Source of the DNA: Bacillus sp. SD088
GTDB lineage: Bacteria; Bacillota; Bacilli; Bacillales; Bacillaceae_C
DNA: 64,000 bases
Assembly (NCBI RefSeq): GCF_017355205.1
Contig: NZ_JADIJK010000011.1
Location: forward strand, 108,220-172,219
Direction of reading: 5' to 3'
Shown: one piece after another, positions 46,546 through 55,790 of the stretch
Layout of the letters: each line of letters opens with the position of its first letter
Numbering within the stretch: position 1 is the first letter of the stretch
Translations under genes and position numbers: made by a program
The notes under the pieces: generated by a model
Told to the model about the DNA's origin: nothing
Seen by the model: the letters and a program-made list of their open reading frames with translations, nothing else
The model's database searches: none

Positions 46546-46793
46546 AAAAGCGCAAGCGCCCGTTTAGCGACGTACAAACTTTTTAAGCTTCTTGACGAGA
46601 TAAAGGAATCACGGCGAAGCATGAGCCGATGTTGACTTACGCAAACAGAAGCTGAAAGTTTGCTAGTCGCTGGGCGCTGGAGCTGGACACCAACCGCAAC
46701 GTTCTGTCGTTTCGTCTGCGCTAGTATATCCTGTGCGTTGCAACGCCGATGGACTCGCATCTACAAGCTTCGGGCCGATGACGCTTGGAGCTA
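46546..46793 (+). repeat. structured intergenic repeat, type 1 plus module
   Basis: Type 1 unit (AAAAGCGCAAGCGCCCG to GGGCGCTGGAGCTGG, 46546-46684), followed by the module with CAACGTTCTGTCGTTTCG, ATATCCTGTGCG and GCCGATGGACTCGC, ending GGAGCTAG. ORFs inside it are palindrome artefacts. Confidence 0.75.
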
Positions 46794-47095
46794 GTTCAGC
46801 ATGAACATGCAATTTATTTAGTGAGGATGCAAGAAACTTGGCTATAAGCAAGAGGGAATTTTGAAAATGACCTTGATTTTCTCTCCTATGTTAGATAAAA
46901 TAAGCAAAACATGGAATTAAGTATAGGCATTAGAGGATTTTAAACTTTAAGGTAGCTTTTGTTTCCATTTATCCGCTACTTATCATAAAATAGAAGTACA
47001 AGGAGAATAATATACACTCATTCTTTCTGAGGATAAGAATCTCCGATACGGGATCGTGATCCCTTCACCAACTATTATAGAAGGGAGTGTTGATT
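46794..47095. other. gap before mecA: A/T-rich, palindrome at 47050-47063
   Basis: No gene. GGGATCGTGATCCC (47050-47063) is a near-perfect palindrome about 35 nt before the mecA start and could be an operator or hairpin. Confidence 0.4.
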
Positions 47096-47755
47096 TTGGA
47101 GATTGAACGCATCAATGAAAACACAGTCAAGTTGTATATATCTTATATGGATATAGAAGAACGTGGGTTTGACCGTGAAGAAATTTGGTACAATCGGGAG
47201 CGCAGTGAAGAATTATTTTGGGAAATGATGGATGAAATTCACGAAGAAGACGAGTTTCTTAATGAAGGACCGCTCTGGATCCAGATCCAGGCTCTTGATA
47301 AGGGGCTTGAAGTGATCGTTACAAAAGCTCAATTATCTAAAGATGGGCAGAAGCTTGAACTTCCGATTCCCGATGAAAAAAATAATGAAATACCAGTTGA
47401 TCATGCGATTGAGGACTTGCTCGATCAAAATTTTCAAGTGAATCATTACGGGAAATCAAAACTCATATTCGAATTCGTCTTTGAATTTAAAGATTTTGAA
47501 GATATACTATCCCTTTCCAAAAATAAGAACCTAGACGAACAAATTAATACACAATTGTTTTCATGGAAAGATGTTTATTATTTACACGTTCATTTTCCAG
47601 ACGAACAATTTGATGACAAAAAAATAGACAATGCACTAAGTATTCTTCTTGAATATGGCCAAGAGAGTAACGTAACGGTTCATCGTTTGGTTGAATATGG
47701 TAACAAAATTATTGAGAAAGATGTATTCTCCACTCTAAATCAATATTTTGAATAA
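47096..47755 (+). CDS. mecA: adaptor protein MecA
   Basis: 219 aa (B. subtilis 218). Adaptor that delivers ComK and other targets to ClpCP. The N-terminal substrate-binding part (MEIERINENTVKLYIS, GFDREEIWYNRERSEELFW) is nearly the textbook sequence; the acidic linker at ~105-120 and the C-terminal ClpC-binding domain follow. The TTG start at 47096 is chosen by homology and by GAAGGGAG upstream; a GTG at 47087 would add three residues. Terminator follows. ComK is encoded at 12982. Confidence 0.96.
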   Translation: MEIERINENTVKLYISYMDIEERGFDREEIWYNRERSEELFWEMMDEIHEEDEFLNEGPLWIQIQALDKGLEVIVTKAQLSKDGQKLELPIPDEKNNEIPVDHAIEDLLDQNFQVNHYGKSKLIFEFVFEFKDFEDILSLSKNKNLDEQINTQLFSWKDVYYLHVHFPDEQFDDKKIDNALSILLEYGQESNVTVHRLVEYGNKIIEKDVFSTLNQYFE

Positions 47756-47758
47756 ATC

Positions 47759-47792
47759 ACCGATTTCTAAAAGAGATCGGTTTTTTTTTTTT
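47759..47792 (+). terminator. terminator after mecA
   Basis: ACCGAT / ATCGGT stem and a run of twelve T. Confidence 0.85.
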
Positions 47793-47871
47793 GCCTAAAA
47801 TCCTTTTTTATCATCGATTAAAAGGATTTTATCAGTTAGTGGCGAATAATGTAGAGAAAGGAGTGGAAAAA

Positions 47872-49074
47872 TTGTTAACTGCATTAAATGAAAAAGGAAA
47901 GCTTATATCATTGATTAATGTTCCCCAAACTTTTACGAAACGAAATAGGACCTCCCATTATTATTGTCCCGCATGTGAAGAACGCTTAATTCTAAAAGCT
48001 GGAAAAATCCGAATTCCTCATTTCGCTCATAAGCGCTCCGCCGAATGTTCCATCCTCACGACCGAGCCTGAAAGTCCCAGGCATTTATTAGGAAAAAAGC
48101 ATTTATACCAACATTATAAGGCAAAGGGATTAGATATTTATTTAGAACATTACCTTCCTGAAATCCGACAAAGACCTGATCTTTTTTTAAAGGTAGGCGG
48201 CCTCACATATGCAATTGAATATCAATGCTCCCCATTACCTAGACAACGTTTGGAAGAAAGAAATGCAGGTTATCAGGAGCTCGAAATCCTACCTATATGG
48301 ATTCTGGGAAGTTCACCTTACAAAAAAAGAAAAAATCGTACGTTTGTGTTATCAGATTTTCAATTTTCCCTAAGTACGCATCACCCCCATTCTGGATTAA
48401 CCCTCTTAAGTTATATACCTGAGAAAAAGGCTTTTCTCCAGCTTTCACAAATGATTTCCATAACATCTAATACGTTACTAGGAGTGTTACAAGAGTTTCC
48501 ACTTCTGAATGATAAAAAGTCCGCTTCTGTTTTTGATGAGTGTGCTTATGATGCTCAAATTTGGATGAATGAAAAGAGAATGTGGTTACAACAAAAAGTG
48601 TATTATGGGAATCTTCATCAAGATTCTTTTTTGAAAGCGATATACACAACCGGGCATAATCCCTTTCTCTTACCGGAAATATGTGGAATCCCTGTTCCGC
48701 ATGCGCACATCATACATGAATCGCCCGTTATTTGGCAATTTTATTTATATCTTGATTGTTTACAAGGCCTACCAGTTGGACAAAAGCTCTCATTGAAATG
48801 GGTGAAACAAAAGGTACTAAAGCGAATTAATCAAGGTTTGATTACGATTCGGAAATTTCCGCTAGATATACGAAAACAATATAGTTGGGAAATTACTATT
48901 TTAGAATATTTTTCTATGCTTACTGCAATGGAATATTTTTCGCAAATAGGTGAAGACTTATTTATGATAAAAAAATCAGTGAAGAACCCCGAAAATATAG
49001 AGGAGACTAGGTTGAAGGAAAATGAAATATTCCAAAAAGATGCTTTGCGTAAACTAAATGCACCTAATCCTTAA
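47872..49074 (+). CDS. coiA: competence protein CoiA
   Basis: 400 aa. Nuclease-like competence protein that helps recombination of incoming DNA. Cys/His site: YYCPACEERLILKAG..IPHFAHK (~30-60). Nuclease-fold motif: QRPDLFLKVGGLTYAIEYQCS (~103-123), containing the D..ExQ pattern. An open frame begins at 47791 in the terminator region; AAAGGAG lies 8 nt before TTG 47872 and the product MLTALNEKGKLISL fits CoiA. Downstream of mecA and upstream of pepF as in B. subtilis. Confidence 0.9.
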   Translation: MLTALNEKGKLISLINVPQTFTKRNRTSHYYCPACEERLILKAGKIRIPHFAHKRSAECSILTTEPESPRHLLGKKHLYQHYKAKGLDIYLEHYLPEIRQRPDLFLKVGGLTYAIEYQCSPLPRQRLEERNAGYQELEILPIWILGSSPYKKRKNRTFVLSDFQFSLSTHHPHSGLTLLSYIPEKKAFLQLSQMISITSNTLLGVLQEFPLLNDKKSASVFDECAYDAQIWMNEKRMWLQQKVYYGNLHQDSFLKAIYTTGHNPFLLPEICGIPVPHAHIIHESPVIWQFYLYLDCLQGLPVGQKLSLKWVKQKVLKRINQGLITIRKFPLDIRKQYSWEITILEYFSMLTAMEYFSQIGEDLFMIKKSVKNPENIEETRLKENEIFQKDALRKLNAPNP

Positions 49075-49163
49075 AGTTGCAGGGATTTGGATAAAATAGG
49101 TAGAATAGGTAATAGAGGATGAAAAATGAAAATTTAACCAGTCAAGATTAGAGGAGGAAGATT

Positions 49164-50984
49164 ATGACGAAAGAAGCAACAATTAAATCATTGCCACAAC
49201 GGTCAGAGATAACAGAGGAAATGACTTGGCGTTTAGAGGATATTTTTCCAACAGATGAGGCGTGGGAAAAAGAATATGAAGAGATCAAAACACTTGTCAA
49301 ACAAGCTGGCCAGTATAAGGAGACTATTGCTGAAAGTGCAGCGAAACTAAATCAAGTTCTGCAATTTCAAGGACAGGTGTTTGAACGACTAGGAAAATTA
49401 TTTACATACGCCCATATGCGCTATGACCAAGATACGGGAAATTCTCATTATCAAGGATTAAATTCACGAGCTGAAAGCTTATATTCAATCGTTGCAAGTG
49501 AATTTTCCTATGTAGTTCCAGAGATTTTGGCAATGGACGAAGACAAGATTGCGCAATTTGTTGAAGAAAATAGTGAGTTACAAGTGTACCGTCATGCTTT
49601 AGAAGAAATTAACTTACAGCGTGGTCACGTTTTATCGGCAGAACAAGAAGCAATGCTTGCTCAAGCTTCTGAAGCTCTAGGTTCCGCAAGTACTACATTC
49701 GGGATGCTGAATAATGCGGATTTAGAATTTCCAGTTATAAAAGATGAGAATGGGGAAGATGTTCAGATTTCTCATGGGAATTATATTCGTTTCCTTGAAA
49801 GTCAAGATCGTGAAGTAAGGGAATCAGCTTTTAAAAAGGTGTATGAAACATATGGCCAGTTCAAAAATACATTTGCAAGTACGCTAAATGGAACTGTAAA
49901 GAAAGATAATTTCTTTGCTAAGATTCGAAATTATGATTCCGCTCGTGAATCAGCATTAGCGGCAAACAATATTCCTGAAAGTGTTTATGATAATCTCGTC
50001 AATACCGTTAATAAAAATTTACATTTACTCCATCGTTATGTGAAGCTGCGTAAGAAAATTATGAAGCTTGACCAGCTCCATATGTATGATTTATATACGC
50101 CGCTTGTAAAGGAAGTCAAGATGGAAGTAAAGTATGAGGAAGCAAAAGATATTGTAGTGAAAGCTCTTGCTCCACTGGGCAGTGAATATATAAACATTTT
50201 AAATGAAGGCTTTGAAAATAGATGGGTAGATGTGGTTGAAAATAAAGGGAAGCGCAGCGGGGCTTATTCATCAGGTGCTTATGGGACAAATCCATATATT
50301 CTTATGAATTGGCAGGACAACGTCAATAATCTATTCACTCTCGCTCACGAATTCGGGCACAGTGTTCATAGTTATTACACACGCAAACACCAACCTTATC
50401 CATATGGAAATTATTCGATTTTTGTTGCGGAAGTTGCTTCCACAACGAACGAATCGATTCTTAACGAATATATGATTCAGCATGCAAACAATAAACAAGA
50501 ACAATTGTATTTATTGAATCATTATCTTGAAGGTTTCCGTGGGACTGTTTTCCGTCAGACAATGTTTGCAGAATTTGAACATCTTATTCATCAAAAAGAC
50601 CAGAATGGAGAAGCATTAACAGCGGATTTATTGACAAAGGAATATTATGAACTAAATAAGAAATATTTTGGGGAAGAGGATATTCATATTGATGATGAAA
50701 TCGGCCTAGAATGGTCGAGAATCCCTCATTTTTATTATAATTACTATGTGTATCAATATGCGACAGGATTTAGTGCAGCCGCAGCCTTGTCTAAGCAAAT
50801 TTTAGAAGAAGGAGACCCTGCAGTTGAACGTTATCTAGCATTTTTGCAGGCAGGAAGCTCTGATTATCCTATTGAGGTGCTGAAAAAAGCTGGCGTAGAT
50901 ATGACATCTGCAGAGCCAATTGAAGCAGCTTGCCAAATATTTGAAGAAAAATTAAACGAAATGGAAGCCTTGCTTTCAGAATAA
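49164..50984 (+). CDS. pepF: oligoendopeptidase F
   Basis: 606 aa, M3-family zinc peptidase that cuts cytoplasmic oligopeptides. Zinc motif HEFGHSVHS with H395, E396, H399, and the third ligand Glu downstream in EVASTTNE (~420-427). N-terminal helical lobe: TWRLEDIFPTDEAWE. RBS GAGGAGG. Follows coiA by 89 nt and ends at its own hairpin. Confidence 0.96.
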   Translation: MTKEATIKSLPQRSEITEEMTWRLEDIFPTDEAWEKEYEEIKTLVKQAGQYKETIAESAAKLNQVLQFQGQVFERLGKLFTYAHMRYDQDTGNSHYQGLNSRAESLYSIVASEFSYVVPEILAMDEDKIAQFVEENSELQVYRHALEEINLQRGHVLSAEQEAMLAQASEALGSASTTFGMLNNADLEFPVIKDENGEDVQISHGNYIRFLESQDREVRESAFKKVYETYGQFKNTFASTLNGTVKKDNFFAKIRNYDSARESALAANNIPESVYDNLVNTVNKNLHLLHRYVKLRKKIMKLDQLHMYDLYTPLVKEVKMEVKYEEAKDIVVKALAPLGSEYINILNEGFENRWVDVVENKGKRSGAYSSGAYGTNPYILMNWQDNVNNLFTLAHEFGHSVHSYYTRKHQPYPYGNYSIFVAEVASTTNESILNEYMIQHANNKQEQLYLLNHYLEGFRGTVFRQTMFAEFEHLIHQKDQNGEALTADLLTKEYYELNKKYFGEEDIHIDDEIGLEWSRIPHFYYNYYVYQYATGFSAAAALSKQILEEGDPAVERYLAFLQAGSSDYPIEVLKKAGVDMTSAEPIEAACQIFEEKLNEMEALLSE

Positions 50985-50992
50985 GCATTAAG

Positions 50993-51038
50993 AGCGAAAC
51001 TGTCTATCAGCTGGATAGGAAGTTTCGCTTTATTTTTT
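50993..51038 (+). terminator. terminator after pepF
   Basis: AGCGAAACT..CTATC / GATAG..AGTTTCGCT with a T-rich tail; probably stops pepF only. Confidence 0.85.
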
Positions 51039-51069
51039 GCTTAAGTCTAAGTTTGCTCTTTTACTTTAC

Positions 51070-53292
51070 CTAATTGGTTGATTTCTTTTCTTGATCTTTT
51101 ACCTTCCAAAGTTTCCCCGGCCAAAAAGCATACCTATCCAATACAGTGGTAATTGCGGGAACAAACAGTGGGCGGACAATAAATGTATCCATTAAAATTC
51201 CGATAGCAGTCACGGTCCCAAAGTGAACCAGTACCTGCATTGGCATAACAGCTAAGACAGCAAAAGTACCAGCTAGAATTATTCCTGCTGAGCTGATGAC
51301 GCTACCTGTTTCACTTACACCTTCTGCAATGGCTTGTTTTAAAGGAATACGTTTTTTGCGTTTGTTCCAAATATTCGCGACTAGAAAAATATTATAATCC
51401 TCTCCTAATGCGACTAAAAAAACGAATGAATAGAGCGGGATAAGTCCTTGGATGTCAGGCACATTGAAACCATAATGCAAGACAATCCAGCCGATTCCGA
51501 GAGCGGCTAAATAGGAGAGCCCCACTGTGACTAATAAATAAATAGTCGCAATGATTGATCTGAAATAAACTAAAAGTAAAATCCCAATGATTAATAACAC
51601 GACGGGTATGATGATCGATTGGTCTCTGTTTGTAATTTGTTTTGTATCATATAATGACGCTGTTTCTCCACCGATCCAAAGATTGTCTTGAGGATTGTTG
51701 ATACCTGCTTCTTTTAGACTCGAAGATATAATAGAACGAATATCCTCGATTTTCTCAACAGCTTCTGGTGAATATGGATCCATGGCAAACTTGATTTCGT
51801 ATAATTGGTAATCTTCATCTTTGCCATGTTCTGGATCAGATACGTTATCTATATACGTGAGATTTTGCAAATCTTGTTGAAGAGAAATATCTTTTTGGTT
51901 TGTATGGATCATCACCTGTGTAGGTGCCACTTCTCCAGGTGGATAATGTTCCGAAATAATCGAAAATCCTTCTCGTGAAGGCATATCTGCTGGGAATGAA
52001 TCCAATAACCCATAAGTAAATTGGATTTTCGGTACAAACGAAATGAAAATTCCTAATAAGACGAAACAACTAATGATAATGGTCCATGGTTTGGTTGTGA
52101 CGAATTTTCCTAGAGTTATACCAAATACACTTTTATCTCGCTGCCTGCGTAATTTTTTTCCTTTTTTTGCTTCAAGCTTTTGAATCATTTCTTCCGTTCT
52201 AGGGATAAAAGGAAAGAATGCAACTCGGCCTAGCAAGGTAAGAAAGGCTGGTAATAAAGTTAGCGCTGTAACGCCCATAATTAATATCGAAACACTAAAA
52301 GGGATGGCAAATCGATCGTAGGAAGCATAATACGCCAGACTAAGCGTTAGCAAGCCTAAAACAGTTGTAATCGCACTCATCATGATTGCGCTGCCAGTAT
52401 TTTCTATCGCCTTTTGCATAGCCTTATATCGATCAGGTTCATGCCTTAATTCATCACGATATCTAGAAATGAGAAATAAGCAATAATCTGTGCCAGCACC
52501 GAAAAGTAAAACGGTCATGATTGAGATTGTCTGTTGATCAACCTCTATCCAGCCATTTTTTGCTAAGAGTCCGAGTATCGGACTGATCAATCCATAAGCA
52601 AAGCCAACCGTAATTAAAGGAATAATCGCTAGTAAAGGGGAGCGATAAAGAACAATTAATAAAAGCAGTACAATTGCTACAGTGGCCATTAATAAAGTGA
52701 AATCTGCATTGCTAAATAATGATACTGCATCTGTTTGAATCCCAACTGGGCCAGAAATGCGCACATGGAGTCCTTCTTTATCTAAGTGGTCATCTAATAC
52801 AGCATGGTCAAAAACCTTATCAATTTGCTCCTTTAATTCCTCTATCCCATTTTGAAGTTCTTTCGTTGAAGCGGCAGAATCAAAAAATATGGGGGTTGTT
52901 AAGGCAGCCTGATCTTCTGATGCAGCTTGTGTTAATGCTTGTGCTGGCGCTTTATATAGAGGTGGTACAAAAGTCTGCTTGTTCACAGGTTTTTCTTCTA
53001 AACTCTTAAATAATTTTTGGATATTTTCGAAATCAGTCTCTGTTAATCCAGCTTTCTGATACCAGACCAGAAGTAAAGGAGTTCCTGTATCATTTGGAAA
53101 CTGCTCATTTACTAACTTGGAAGCTCTAATGGAAGAAGCGTCATCGGGCAGTAGTTGATTTGAGTTTGTTTTTTGGCTATTAATCTGAGGCCAGGCAACA
53201 GAAAGGACGCCAAGTATGATCATCCAAATGACCGTTGTGATCCAACGACTTTTCATTCCGGAAACAAAGGAACCCCAGTTCCACTTTTTCAT
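51070..53292 (-). CDS. MMPL/RND-family membrane transporter
   Basis: 740 aa, two homologous halves, each with one membrane segment, an extracytoplasmic domain, and five membrane segments. MMPL signatures: FGAGTDYCLFLISRYRDEL (~265-283) in half 1 and ALGEDYNIFLVANIW (~625-639) in half 2, with the paired Asp residues of proton coupling. The family exports lipids, or drugs and surfactants. ATG 53292 has AAGGATG 7 nt upstream and is taken rather than the GTG at 53298. Divergent from a TetR-type regulator that probably controls it. Confidence 0.9.
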   Translation of the reverse strand: MKKWNWGSFVSGMKSRWITTVIWMIILGVLSVAWPQINSQKTNSNQLLPDDASSIRASKLVNEQFPNDTGTPLLLVWYQKAGLTETDFENIQKLFKSLEEKPVNKQTFVPPLYKAPAQALTQAASEDQAALTTPIFFDSAASTKELQNGIEELKEQIDKVFDHAVLDDHLDKEGLHVRISGPVGIQTDAVSLFSNADFTLLMATVAIVLLLLIVLYRSPLLAIIPLITVGFAYGLISPILGLLAKNGWIEVDQQTISIMTVLLFGAGTDYCLFLISRYRDELRHEPDRYKAMQKAIENTGSAIMMSAITTVLGLLTLSLAYYASYDRFAIPFSVSILIMGVTALTLLPAFLTLLGRVAFFPFIPRTEEMIQKLEAKKGKKLRRQRDKSVFGITLGKFVTTKPWTIIISCFVLLGIFISFVPKIQFTYGLLDSFPADMPSREGFSIISEHYPPGEVAPTQVMIHTNQKDISLQQDLQNLTYIDNVSDPEHGKDEDYQLYEIKFAMDPYSPEAVEKIEDIRSIISSSLKEAGINNPQDNLWIGGETASLYDTKQITNRDQSIIIPVVLLIIGILLLVYFRSIIATIYLLVTVGLSYLAALGIGWIVLHYGFNVPDIQGLIPLYSFVFLVALGEDYNIFLVANIWNKRKKRIPLKQAIAEGVSETGSVISSAGIILAGTFAVLAVMPMQVLVHFGTVTAIGILMDTFIVRPLFVPAITTVLDRYAFWPGKLWKVKDQEKKSTN

Positions 53293-53331
53293 ATGCACCC
53301 ATCCTTTACTTATGTTGTATTATTTCATCAT

Positions 53332-53359
53332 ATTATAATTATATATACTGGTTAGTCAA
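53332..53359 (-). promoter_or_regulatory. promoter of the MMPL gene with candidate TetR operator
   Basis: Minus strand: -35 TTGACT (53359-53354), 16-nt spacer, -10 TATAAT (53337-53332). ACTGGTTAGT (plus strand, 53348-53357), an ACT-N4-AGT dyad, covers the -35 and is a plausible repressor site. Confidence 0.55.
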
Positions 53360-53468
53360 TTAAAAATAACTTTCTTTGAAAATGGACGAAGTTGGAGGAA
53401 ATTCTAATTTTATATTAGAATAAGGCTATATGAATATCAAAAAGCGTGGAAAGAAAGGAGGGAGTATA

Positions 53469-54086
53469 GTGTCAAAGAAACGTGCGATTGGAAGACCACC
53501 AACTGATTTGTTAAAAAAGCCGACGAAGGAAAAAATTGAAGATCATGCTCAAACTTTATTTTTGAATTATTCCTATCAAGAAGTATCAATGGATGATGTA
53601 GCCAAAGCTGCTAATGTAACGAAAGCAACTGTTTATTACTATTTTTCGAGTAAATCTCGTTTATATACAGAAACGATGATACGGATGTTGGGAAGAATTA
53701 GGAAACAAGTTCAAGAGATCCTACAAAAGGAGCAATCGTTTGATAAAAACTTATATGAGGTGGCAGAAAGGTTTTTAACAGCGACCCTTCATCTTGATAT
53801 TGATGCGTTAACACGGGGAACTGAAACCGCACTGGAAGAAAAAGACTGGCAAGATATGAATGAGGCTGTAGAGGGAATTTATGATACCTTGGAGCAAGGT
53901 TTCCAAACGGCAATGGATAAGGGACAACTATCCTCCACTTTTTCAAGCAAATTTAGTTCCAGAGTATTTTTCTCTTTATTAAATGTAGGGAATGGTCTAA
54001 ATAATATTGAACAGAAAAAAGAAGATGAAGTAGAGAAAATCACGAAGGACATTATCCGCTTTTTTCAAAAAGGCGTTTTACAATAA
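53469..54086 (+). CDS. TetR/AcrR-family transcriptional regulator
   Basis: 205 aa from GTG 53469, which has AAAGGAGGGAG upstream; the ATG at 53430 would add 13 basic residues. The N-terminal helix-turn-helix is textbook: YSYQEVSMDDVAKAANVTKATVYYYFSSKSRLY (~38-70, split here by position). The C-terminal domain has an amphipathic ligand pocket. Divergent from the MMPL transporter, so likely a ligand-relieved repressor of it and of itself. The ligand cannot be predicted. Confidence 0.9.
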   Translation: MSKKRAIGRPPTDLLKKPTKEKIEDHAQTLFLNYSYQEVSMDDVAKAANVTKATVYYYFSSKSRLYTETMIRMLGRIRKQVQEILQKEQSFDKNLYEVAERFLTATLHLDIDALTRGTETALEEKDWQDMNEAVEGIYDTLEQGFQTAMDKGQLSSTFSSKFSSRVFFSLLNVGNGLNNIEQKKEDEVEKITKDIIRFFQKGVLQ

Positions 54087-54280
54087 ATGCATGATGATCG
54101 CTTGTTTTGTATGATATAGAATCTTAGTTTATGCCTCTAATATAAGTTCCACCCCCTTTAGTCCCTGCTCCTGTTTGCATATGCTTACATTTCATTCGCA
54201 TACCAAGCTTGGGGTGTCATCAGAATCCTAATAAGTTGTAAGCGACCGAATGGGTGATCATTTTTTGTTCGCTCGGCAAA

Positions 54281-54457
54281 TCAATGAAATCCTCGAAATC
54301 TATTTTTTCCATTCATAAAGGAAACTAGTGTAAATAAGCCAATAAAAAGGAGCGGAGACGTGATATAAATCGGAATTAAGCGCATTAATGCTAAAATATG
54401 AAGAAAGAAACATGTGATAATAAATACAATAATAAGAAGGAGACTTACCTTTCGCAT
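54281..54457 (-). CDS. small two-pass membrane protein, unknown
   Basis: 58 aa from ATG 54457 with AAAGGAG upstream (a GTG/ATG at 54475 would add six residues). Two hydrophobic segments: SLLLIIVFIITCFFLHILAL and PIYITSPLLFIGLFTLVSF, with a basic tail GKNRFRGFH. Not recognised. It lies downstream of the yjbIH terminator, so it is transcribed separately. Confidence 0.6.
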   Translation of the reverse strand: MRKVSLLLIIVFIITCFFLHILALMRLIPIYITSPLLFIGLFTLVSFMNGKNRFRGFH

Positions 54458-54527
54458 TATTTGGACTCCTTTCATGGTTGTACCTTTATTCCATTCATAT
54501 ATATGTATACAACCTTCTTTTCATGAT

Positions 54528-54557
54528 AAAAAGCATCCCTTCAAAAGGATGCTTTTT
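54528..54557 (-). terminator. terminator of the yjbI-yjbH transcript
   Basis: AAAAAGCATCC / GGATGCTTTTT. On the minus strand it lies ~390 nt beyond yjbH, after the repeats, so the 3' UTR would contain them. Confidence 0.75.
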
Positions 54558-54567
54558 AACAATTTAC

Positions 54568-54770
54568 GTTGCGCTTTGCCCTCCAGCTCGAGCCGATGGC
54601 GCGAACTTAGCCGATGTTCTGCTGTACCTATGAAGGGAAAAAGCCCCTTCCTAGGTACAGGAACATTTGCTTGTCGGAGGCCAACAGGATGTTGGTCAGA
54701 AAGGCGTTGCGCCAGGACGGCGCGGATTTAGCCTTTCTTCCTAGACCAAGGCGCTTGCGCTTTTGTTCCT
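54568..54770 (-). repeat. structured intergenic repeat, type 2 with variant tip and module
   Basis: Plus-strand edges GCGCTTTGCCCTCCAGCTC and AAGGCGCTTGCGCTTTTG. The tip is TGTACCTA..GAAGGG / CCCCTTC..TAGGTACA, paired but different from other copies. Contains GGCCAACAGGATGTTGG and CGTTGCGCCAGGACGG modules. Confidence 0.7.
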
Positions 54771-54771
54771 G

Positions 54772-54955
54772 CTTAGGAAACTATAAAAATGTCGCTTGTG
54801 GATAACTGTTTACGTTGCGGCTTGACATCTAGCTCCAGGCGCCATCGGCTCGAGGTCAAATAACCTGAGCCAATGAAAGGCAAAGAACGCCTTTCTTTGT
54901 CTCAGAACATTTGCTTGTCGCCGATAGGTGGGCGCCTTGCGCTTTTCTTGCTATA
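54772..54955 (-). repeat. structured intergenic repeat, type 2 with DnaA-box flank
   Basis: Plus-strand order: flank AGGAAACTATAAAAATG, TGTGGATAACTG (54797-54808, DnaA box TGTGGATAA), CAGGCGCCATCGGCTCGAGG, tip CTGAGCCAATGAAAGGC / GCCTTT..CTCAG, then GCGCCTTGCGCTTTTC. It is the inverted counterpart of 35999-36119. Confidence 0.75.
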
Positions 54956-55790
54956 AGTTATTATATTTGTACCGCCAATAGGAACCGTGTAGTGAGCGGA
55001 TTTTTTGTACCTTTTGTTGAATCTGTAATTTCTTCATTTGTCTTTCTATCTTTTGAGGAGACATATCAAAAATTAAGGCTAGATCCTGTGTTGCATTTAC
55101 CGGGTTGAGTGAAAGAAAAACTTCCAACGGAGGTTTTTCCGCAGGCTTTGCATAACCCTGAAGCATCTCAGTTAATATCTGCACATAAATGTCATAAGAA
55201 TATAAGCCTGTAATTTTAATTCCCTCATCTTCAATGTTTTCATTGAAAAAAACCATCGATGGCATTTCATTGACTTCCATTTCAGATGAAATCTTCAAAT
55301 CACATTGAAAAGCTTTAGCGGCTGTGTCTGAATAAACATCCTGTAAGAATTCATCAAGATCAAGGCCTATTGATTGGGCGCATTGTTGGATCACATTGAT
55401 ATCCGAAATATCTTTCTCCTCAATAAATAATAACTCCTGGAGCTTTTGGATAAAGCGGACCCCGGCTTTTTTACCTTGTAATTCCGCCGCTTTAATACTT
55501 ATAGCGGCAAGATGCGGGGTTTGTTCAAGAGAACGGTCTGTCGACCTTTTCAATTTACCTTGCTCACGTCTCCACTTTTTATGGCAAGAAAAAATTCGAT
55601 CTTTATCTTGATTTAAGGAAGACAGTTTTCCTGATAAAATATATTTAAGAGAGAAATAATCACCATATTCTACTTGTAATTTCTTCAAGATTGGCGAAAG
55701 GGACCAGCATTCCGAGCAAAAAGGATCAACAAAGAAATAAATTTCCATTGGCCTTCTATTTAAAAGATATTTAATATGTCGTGTATTCAA
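54951..55790 (-). CDS. yjbH: ClpXP adaptor YjbH (SpxH)
   Basis: 279 aa, DsbA/thioredoxin-like protein that brings Spx to ClpXP for degradation. Signature FFVDPFCSECWSLSPILKKL has C25 and C28 as CxxC. The start is TTG overlapping the yjbI TGA (TTGA), with AAGGTGAAG upstream, so it is translationally coupled to yjbI. The C-terminal helical part (~190-279) is family-typical. The operon yjbI-yjbH matches B. subtilis. Confidence 0.93.
   Translation of the reverse strand: MNTRHIKYLLNRRPMEIYFFVDPFCSECWSLSPILKKLQVEYGDYFSLKYILSGKLSSLNQDKDRIFSCHKKWRREQGKLKRSTDRSLEQTPHLAAISIKAAELQGKKAGVRFIQKLQELLFIEEKDISDINVIQQCAQSIGLDLDEFLQDVYSDTAAKAFQCDLKISSEMEVNEMPSMVFFNENIEDEGIKITGLYSYDIYVQILTEMLQGYAKPAEKPPLEVFLSLNPVNATQDLALIFDMSPQKIERQMKKLQIQQKVQKIRSLHGSYWRYKYNNL

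Noticed and set aside
46494..46851. Minus-strand ORFs of 88 and 62 codons after spx
   Set aside because: Entirely repeat; matching ORFs in other copies show repeat conservation, not coding.
54414..54805. ORFs of 105 and 63 codons within the repeats
   Set aside because: They lie in palindromic repeats, overlap terminator and repeat arms, have no RBS, and similar ORFs recur wherever the repeats occur.
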